A DNA stretch of 64,000 bases from Nonomuraea glycinis (GTDB taxonomy: Bacteria > Actinomycetota > Actinomycetes > Streptosporangiales > Streptosporangiaceae). This document shows, in pieces, positions 58,987-64,000 of the stretch. Below the pieces are notes generated by a model that did no database searches, was not told where the DNA came from, and saw only the letters and a program-made list of their open reading frames with translations. Where the stretch lies: positions 143,964 through 207,963 of the forward strand of contig NZ_BMNK01000002.1 in NCBI RefSeq assembly GCF_014646515.1. The letters are read 5' to 3'. Both the position numbers and the translations under genes were made by a program. Positions within the stretch are counted from its first letter, which is position 1. Every line of letters starts with the position of its first letter.

Positions 58987-60093
58987 TCAGCTCAGCCGCA
59001 GGGACATCACCAGGTAGCGGAAGGCCGGCTCGGCGTCGCCGGGAACGTCCTGGATCAGGGCGGGCCTGGTCGGCGACTCCATGTTGAGGCGGGCCAGCTC
59101 GCTGTCGATGCCGGTCAGGCCGTCAAGGAGGAACTGCGACTGGAAGGCGATCTGGATGTCGTCGCCGCGCAGCTCGCACTCGACCACTTCGGTGCCCCGG
59201 CCGATGTCACCGCCGCCCGCCTGGATCAGCACCTGCCCCTGGGTGAACGACAGCCGGACGGCGGTGTTGCGCTCGGCCACCAGCGCCACCCGCTTGATGG
59301 CGGCGACGAACGGCGCCACCCGCACGTCGGCCCTGATCGACCAGTCGGCGGTCAGCCGGGTGCGGTAGTCGATGAACTGCTCGTCGAGCAGCCGGACGGT
59401 GGTGCTGCGGCCGGCGCTCTCGAACCCGGCCACGCCGTCGCCGAGCGCCACGGACACCTCGCCGCCGCGCAGCGACTTGGCCACCTCCACCAGCACCCGG
59501 GCGGGGACCATGGCGGAGATCGAAGTGTCGGGGGCGACCGGGCGCCAGGCGAACTCGCGGGCGGCGATGCGGTAGCGGTCGGTCGCGGCCATCGTGATCG
59601 CAGCGCCGTCGATGTCCACCCTGATGCCGGTGAGCATAGGGAGGGTGTCGTCGCGACTGGACGCCGGGGCGACCTGTCCGACGGCCAGCGCGAAGATGCC
59701 ACCGCCGATCGCGCCGATGCTCGGCGGCATCGTGGGCATGGTCGGGAAGTCCTCGACCGGCATGGTGATCAGGCCGAACTCGGCGGTGCCGCAGGTGAGC
59801 ACCGCCTCGGAGCCCTCGGTGACGATCTCGACGTCATCGGCCGGCAGACTCCGGCTGATCTCCGCGAGCAGCCGGCCGGGAATCAGCACGCTGCCCGTCT
59901 CGGCCACGTCGGCGTCGATCGTGGCGCGGGCGGACACGTCGTAGTCGAACGCGGACAGGCTCAGCTCCTCGCCCGCCTCCAGCAGCAACCCGGACAGCAC
60001 CGGCGCCACCGGGCGACTGGGCAGGACCCTGGCAGCCCACGCGACCGCCTCGGCCAGGACATCGCGGTTAACCCGGATCTTCACCTGATCCAC
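58987..60093 (-). CDS. DNA polymerase III beta-clamp paralogue (DnaN-like)
   Basis: 368 residues, full clamp length with the three repeated domains: KIRVNRDVLAEAVAWAARVLPSRP, then TDRYRIAAREFAW in domain 2 and the ending AEPAFRYLVMSLRLS. The usual C-terminal YLLMPVR is YLVMSLR here. It is not next to dnaA, recF or gyrB, and no dnaA-box cluster is visible, so it is probably a second clamp and not the replication one. Extra clamps occur in several actinomycetes; their role is unclear. Confidence 0.88.
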   Translation of the reverse strand: MDQVKIRVNRDVLAEAVAWAARVLPSRPVAPVLSGLLLEAGEELSLSAFDYDVSARATIDADVAETGSVLIPGRLLAEISRSLPADDVEIVTEGSEAVLTCGTAEFGLITMPVEDFPTMPTMPPSIGAIGGGIFALAVGQVAPASSRDDTLPMLTGIRVDIDGAAITMAATDRYRIAAREFAWRPVAPDTSISAMVPARVLVEVAKSLRGGEVSVALGDGVAGFESAGRSTTVRLLDEQFIDYRTRLTADWSIRADVRVAPFVAAIKRVALVAERNTAVRLSFTQGQVLIQAGGGDIGRGTEVVECELRGDDIQIAFQSQFLLDGLTGIDSELARLNMESPTRPALIQDVPGDAEPAFRYLVMSLRLS

Positions 60094-60148
60094 CCTTTCT
60101 CTCGGCGTGCCCTACAGAAAATAGCCGAGCCCACCGACAAAGAGCTCC

Positions 60149-60814
60149 CTAGCGGCTGTTGAGGTAGGCGAGAACGGCCAGGACCCGGCGGTTGTCGTCG
60201 TCGGAGGGGGCCAGGCCGAGCTTGCCGAAGATGCTGGCCGTGTGCTTGGCCACGGCGCTCTCGCTGAGGTAGAGACGCTGGGAGATGGCGGCGTTGGAGC
60301 GCCCCTCCGCCATCGCTTCGAGCACCTCCCGCTCGCGCGGGGTGAGCGCGGCCAGCGGCTCGTGCGCGGCGTTGCTGGCCAGCAGCTTGGCGATCACCTC
60401 CGGGTCCATCGCGGTGCCGCCCGCGGCGACCCGCCGGACCGCGTCGACGAACTGCTCGGCGTTGAACACCCGGTCCTTGAGCAGGTAGCCGATCGCCCCG
60501 GAGCCGTCGGCCAGCAGCTCGCGGGCGTAGAGCTGCTGGACGTGCTGGGAGAGCACCAGGATCGGCAGGCCGGGCACCTGCTTGCGCGCGGCCAGCGCGG
60601 CCTGCAGCCCTTCGTCGGTCAAGGTGGGCGGCAGCCGTACATCCACGATGGAGACGTCCGGGCGCAGCTCCAGCAGGCCCTTGAGGAGCTCGGGGCCGCT
60701 CTCCACGGCCGCGACCACCTGGAAGCCGTGTGCTTGCAGCAGGTGGACCAGCCCTTCTCTGAGCAGGTAGAGGTCTTCGGCGATGAGTACGCGTAGGGGC
60801 ACGCTTGGCACCAT
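60149..60814 (-). CDS. NarL/FixJ-type response regulator
   Basis: 221 residues from the ATG at 60814; the frame stays open further upstream inside the kinase gene. Phospho-acceptor Asp58 is in VSIVDVRLPP; the LuxR-type HTH is LTPREREVLEAMAEGRSNAAISQRLYLSESAVAKHTASIFGKLGL. It starts 17 nt after the stop of the sensor kinase and acts as its partner. The probable target is the divergent ABC exporter. Confidence 0.93.
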   Translation of the reverse strand: MVPSVPLRVLIAEDLYLLREGLVHLLQAHGFQVVAAVESGPELLKGLLELRPDVSIVDVRLPPTLTDEGLQAALAARKQVPGLPILVLSQHVQQLYARELLADGSGAIGYLLKDRVFNAEQFVDAVRRVAAGGTAMDPEVIAKLLASNAAHEPLAALTPREREVLEAMAEGRSNAAISQRLYLSESAVAKHTASIFGKLGLAPSDDDNRRVLAVLAYLNSR

Positions 60815-60831
60815 AGGCGGCTCGGGGTCGC

Positions 60832-62238
60832 CTAGCACCTCGCGGCTCCCCCCTTCTTCTCGTGCAGCGCGGGCAACGCCACGGCCGTCACGTACATGAT
60901 GAGGCCGAGCGTGATCATGAAGGCGATGACCGGCCACTGCCAGGGCTCCGGCAGGTGCAGGGCGAGGAACCAGGTCTCCTCGTCGACGCCGAAGATCTTG
61001 AAGATGGCGGCCACGACTCCCTGGGGGAACAGCGGGCACCAGGCCGTCAGGTGCAGGGCCAGCACCGTGACGAGCTTCCAGCGCGGCAGCTTGGGCAGCT
61101 CGCCGGCCCAGTACTCGGGCAGCACCCGGGGCAGCTCCATGGTGACCGTGGTGGGGCCGCCGGGCGGGCTGTTGATCGCCATCACCCCGTCGAAGGCCGC
61201 CAGCCTGCGCTCGATGCCGGCCAGACCGCTTCCCTTGGCCGGGTCGGCGCCTCCCCAGCCGTCGTCGGCCACCGTGATCCGCAGGTTGGGGCCGTTGCAG
61301 CTGAGGTCGATCACCACCGACTTGGCCCCGCCGTGCCGGGCGCTGTTGGCCAGCAGTTCGCTGACCGCGAAGTAGGCGGCCGCCTCCACCGGGGCCTCCG
61401 GCCGGTGCGGCAGGTCCGCGTCCACCGTCACCCGCAGCGCGCTGTCCATCGCCAGCGCCCGCACCGCGTCCGCGAGCCCGCGCTCGGCCAGCACCGGCGG
61501 GTGGATGCCGCGGACGATGCGGCGCAGCTCCGTCAGCGTCTCCGCGGACGCCTCCCTGGCCTTGGCCATCAGCGCCTTGGCCGCGGCGGCGTCGGTGGTC
61601 ATGAGCTCCTCGGCGGCGCCGATCGTCATGCCGATCGCCACCAGCCTGGCCTGTGTGCCGTCATGCAGGTCACGCTCGATCCTGCGCATCTCGGCCGCCT
61701 GCGTGTCCACGGCGAGGTTGCGTACCTTGCTGAGGTGGTTGACCTGGCCGGCCAGGCGGCTGGCCACGGTCGCGGCGAGCAGCATCTCGCACCACATCGC
61801 GTACACCCGCAGGCCGCGGCCGGGCAGCAGGATGAACAGCGGCACGAGCAGCACCTTGACCAGCGGGTCCAGCAGCAGCCAGAGGCCGTCACGCCAGGTC
61901 GCCGGGTCGGTGAGCAGCCACTTCCAGCGGTCGTTCCAGGCCGGCATCCGCGGCGTCTTGTACAGGGTGCGGTTCGACCGGTACATGCCGTCGGACTGCG
62001 GCTGCGGAGGCGGCGGCTGGGGCAGGTACGGCGGCTCGATCGTGACCCCGGCGGAGGCGTGCACCACGTGCCTGGTCGCCCTCGTCACCCACCGGATCAT
62101 CCGGACCTGCGGCGGGAAGAGGAAGACCATGCCCAGGCCGAAGGTCGCCAGCAGCGTGAGCACCGACGAGGCGAGCGCGATGAGCTCGACGACGAGCAGC
62201 GCGAGCAGCGCCAGGACATGACCGAACTTCCGCAGCAT
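60832..62238 (-). CDS. NarL-type sensor histidine kinase with C-terminal membrane segment
   Basis: 468 residues. Two N-terminal hydrophobic regions (about 8-42, 118-140) flank a Pro-rich stretch (PQPPPPQPQ); HisKA_3 has ERDLHDGTQARL (phospho-His192), and the HATPase domain shows NSARHGG, DDGWGG and GSGLAGIERRLAAFDG. After it come two further hydrophobic helices (WKLVTVLALHLTAWCPLFPQ; WPVIAFMITLGLIMYVTAVAL), an unusual position for a membrane anchor. The cognate regulator follows; the ABC exporter is divergent. Confidence 0.92.
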   Translation of the reverse strand: MLRKFGHVLALLALLVVELIALASSVLTLLATFGLGMVFLFPPQVRMIRWVTRATRHVVHASAGVTIEPPYLPQPPPPQPQSDGMYRSNRTLYKTPRMPAWNDRWKWLLTDPATWRDGLWLLLDPLVKVLLVPLFILLPGRGLRVYAMWCEMLLAATVASRLAGQVNHLSKVRNLAVDTQAAEMRRIERDLHDGTQARLVAIGMTIGAAEELMTTDAAAAKALMAKAREASAETLTELRRIVRGIHPPVLAERGLADAVRALAMDSALRVTVDADLPHRPEAPVEAAAYFAVSELLANSARHGGAKSVVIDLSCNGPNLRITVADDGWGGADPAKGSGLAGIERRLAAFDGVMAINSPPGGPTTVTMELPRVLPEYWAGELPKLPRWKLVTVLALHLTAWCPLFPQGVVAAIFKIFGVDEETWFLALHLPEPWQWPVIAFMITLGLIMYVTAVALPALHEKKGGAARC

Positions 62239-62335
62239 GCCCCTTAGTGTGCTTTACGCGGGGCGATGCGCACACTGCACCTAGATACACCCTGGCCCGG
62301 CAACCAGCACGATTCTCCCGCGTAAGGTCCGTTCC

Positions 62336-62341
62336 TAGGCT
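62336..62341 (+). promoter_or_regulatory. -10 box of leaderless ABC exporter promoter
   Basis: TAGGCT lies 7 nt before the ATG at 62349, with no Shine-Dalgarno in the 110-bp region shared with the divergent kinase gene. Confidence 0.5.
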
Positions 62342-62348
62342 CGAAGCC

Positions 62349-63254
62349 ATGAACGTCATCGAGGTCGAGAACCTCCACAAGCGCTACCCCAACCATGTGG
62401 CGGTGGACGATGTGTCGTTCGAGGTGCGGGCCGGAGAGATCTTCGGCATCCTCGGGCCGAACGGCGCGGGCAAGACCACCACCGTGGAATGCGTGTCCGG
62501 CCTGCGCCGGCCCGACGGCGGCACGGTGCGGGTCACCGGCATCGACCCGGCCAAGGACCGCGACGCGCTGCGCCGCGTCCTGGGCGCCCAGCTGCAGAGC
62601 GCGGCGCTGCCGGAGAAGATCAAGGTCTGGGAGGCGATGGACCTGTACGCCTCCTTCTACGCGGAACCGGCCGACTGGCGGGCGCTGCTGGAGCAGGTCG
62701 GGCTGTCCGGCAAGCGGGACACCGCCTTCGCCAAGCTCTCCGGCGGCCAGCGGCAGCGCCTGTCCGTCGCGCTCGCGCTGGTCGGCAAGCCGCGCATCGC
62801 GGTGCTCGACGAGCTCACCACCGGGCTCGACCCGCAGGCCAGGCGCGACACCTGGGAGCTGGTCGAGAACATCCGCGACTCCGGCGTGACGATCGTGCTC
62901 GTCACCCACTTCATGGAGGAGGCCGAGCGGCTCTGCGACCGGATCGCGCTCATCGACGCCGGCCGGGTCGTCGCCACTGACTCACCCGCCGGGCTGATCG
63001 CGCGGGTGGGCGCCGAGCAGCGGGTGCGGTTCCGGCCGTCGGCTCCCGTGGCGGACTCCGTACTGACAGAACTGCCCGGTGTGACGGACGTCAGCCACAG
63101 CGGCGCCCAGGTGACGGTGACCGGCACCGGGAACCTGGCGCACGTGGTCACCCTCGCCCTGGCCCAGAAGCAGATCGTCCCCAACGACCTGCGCATCGAG
63201 CAGGCCTCGCTGGACGACGCGTTCCTCGCGCTCACCGGAAGGAAACTGGCATGA
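62349..63254 (+). CDS. ABC exporter ATP-binding protein (DrrA/Nod-like)
   Basis: 301 residues from the ATG at 62349. Walker A GPNGAGKTTT, signature LSGGQRQRLSVAL and Walker B VLDELTTGLDPQARR are intact; the H-loop is VTHFMEEAERL. The C-terminal ~80 residues are a regulatory extension typical of DrrA-like exporters of antibiotics or lipids. The stop overlaps the permease start (ATGA). The two-component pair opposite probably regulates it. Confidence 0.94.
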   Translation: MNVIEVENLHKRYPNHVAVDDVSFEVRAGEIFGILGPNGAGKTTTVECVSGLRRPDGGTVRVTGIDPAKDRDALRRVLGAQLQSAALPEKIKVWEAMDLYASFYAEPADWRALLEQVGLSGKRDTAFAKLSGGQRQRLSVALALVGKPRIAVLDELTTGLDPQARRDTWELVENIRDSGVTIVLVTHFMEEAERLCDRIALIDAGRVVATDSPAGLIARVGAEQRVRFRPSAPVADSVLTELPGVTDVSHSGAQVTVTGTGNLAHVVTLALAQKQIVPNDLRIEQASLDDAFLALTGRKLA

Positions 63255-63985
63255 AGAAGATCCTCGCCGTCGAGGCTAAGCTGCTGCTGCGTGACTGGCC
63301 CGGCGTGGCCTTCAGCATCGGGTTGCCCGTCGGGTTGCTGCTGATCCTGGGGCAGATCCCGGACCTGTCGAAGCCTGACCCCGCGTTCGGCGGGCAGCGG
63401 TTCGTCGACGCCCAGCTGCCCGCGCAGATGATCCTGCTGGCGCTGCTGACGATCTCCTTCACCGTGCTGCCCAGTGTGCTGACCACCTACCGGGAGCGGG
63501 GCGTGCTGCGCAGGATGTCGACGACGCCGGTGCCCCCGGCACGGCTGCTCGGCGCGCAACTTCTGATCAACTTGATGGTGGCCCTCGCCGCCGCGGTGCT
63601 GGTGATCGGGTCCGGGTGGCTGGTGCTGGGGTCGCAGATCCCCGCGAATCTCGTCGCGTTCCTGCTGGTGTTCCTGCTCGGCACCGCCGCGATGCTCGCC
63701 ATCGGGCTGGTGATCGCCTCGGTCGCGCCCAACAGCAAGTCCGCGCCCGGCATCGGGTCGGTCGTGATGTTCCCGCTGATGTTCGTGGCGGGCATGTGGA
63801 TCCCGCGCGAGATCATGCCGGAGACGCTGCGCACGGTCAGCGACTACTCAGTGGTCGGGCCGTTCGTCAACGCCATGCGCGACACCTGGGCGGGCGAGCT
63901 GCCCCAACTTCCGCACCTGGCCGTGATCGTGGTCGGGCTGGCGCTGTTCAGCGCGCTGGCCGTCAAGCTCTTCAGGTGGGAATGA
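63251..63985 (+). CDS. ABC-2 type permease
   Basis: 244 residues with six hydrophobic segments, for example GVAFSIGLPVGLLLILGQIP and SGWLVLGSQIPANLVAFLLVFLLG; YRERGVLRRMSTTPVPPARLLGAQL is the typical intracellular coupling region. It pairs with the ATPase upstream (4-nt overlap) to form an exporter; substrate unknown. Confidence 0.93.
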   Translation: MKKILAVEAKLLLRDWPGVAFSIGLPVGLLLILGQIPDLSKPDPAFGGQRFVDAQLPAQMILLALLTISFTVLPSVLTTYRERGVLRRMSTTPVPPARLLGAQLLINLMVALAAAVLVIGSGWLVLGSQIPANLVAFLLVFLLGTAAMLAIGLVIASVAPNSKSAPGIGSVVMFPLMFVAGMWIPREIMPETLRTVSDYSVVGPFVNAMRDTWAGELPQLPHLAVIVVGLALFSALAVKLFRWE

Positions 63986-64000
63986 CACAGCGAGGGGGGC

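Noticed and set aside
58987..60093. Chromosome origin near the DnaN-like gene
   Set aside because: No dnaA, recF, gyrB or cluster of DnaA boxes nearby.

Overview
The window is high-GC, densely packed bacterial chromosome with GTG starts, many leaderless promoters, F420/flavin-type luciferase-like oxidoreductases, an SCO5389-family gene, an AfsR-type SARP regulator and an ask-asd / dnaX-ybaB-recR neighbourhood. This points to a filamentous actinomycete, probably Streptosporangiaceae-like (inferred from gene content; no rRNA is present). I see no prophage, integrase, transposase, CRISPR array or complete biosynthetic cluster.

Layout. 1-7.2 kb: an OB-fold protein (5' end cut), a flotillin and a 1612-residue AAA+ ATPase in one operon; this is the best candidate for a poorly described membrane system. 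7.3-14.7 kb: accessory genes (DapA-like lyase with LysR, a decayed DUF234 ATPase tail, beta-lactamase-fold hydrolase, DUF4143 ATPase, MFS transporter, membrane-anchored methyltransferase). 14.8-20 kb: LCP cell-wall ligase, TPR protein, MinD/CooC-like ATPase, SCO5389 family, luciferase-like enzyme, RNase HII. 20-27.5 kb: LysR/aminotransferase pair, then a 997-residue AfsR-type regulator followed by a small basic ORF preceded by the same direct repeat that lies upstream of the regulator (an afsR-afsS-like arrangement), then a methyltransferase. 27.6-35.6 kb: small regulators and enzymes, four of them in a row with leaderless promoters, and a secreted M15-like peptidase. 35.6-46 kb: housekeeping genes on the minus strand (dnaX with SRP RNA, ybaB, recR, DUF5063, ask, asd) interrupted by a 3.6-kb accessory block (GAF regulator, alpha/beta hydrolase, XRE regulator). 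46-52.6 kb: tRNA-Ser(GGA), hydrolase/PadR pair, LysE exporter, zinc metallopeptidase, a coupled ParB-like/periplasmic-binding-like pair, ArsR-type regulator, PPOX enzyme, tRNA-Ser(CGA). 52.6-64 kb: tadA with two paralogous partner genes, upp, small coupled ORFs, PH-domain membrane protein, XRE-TPR and GntR regulators, a chimeric transporter remnant, an extra beta clamp, a two-component system, and an ABC exporter.

Two window-wide patterns stand out. First, about ten genes have a TANNNT -10 box 6-7 nt before the start codon and no Shine-Dalgarno, i.e. predicted leaderless mRNAs. Second, many gene ends carry short non-coding tandem repeats; at least five of these arrays duplicate the last codons together with the stop codon.
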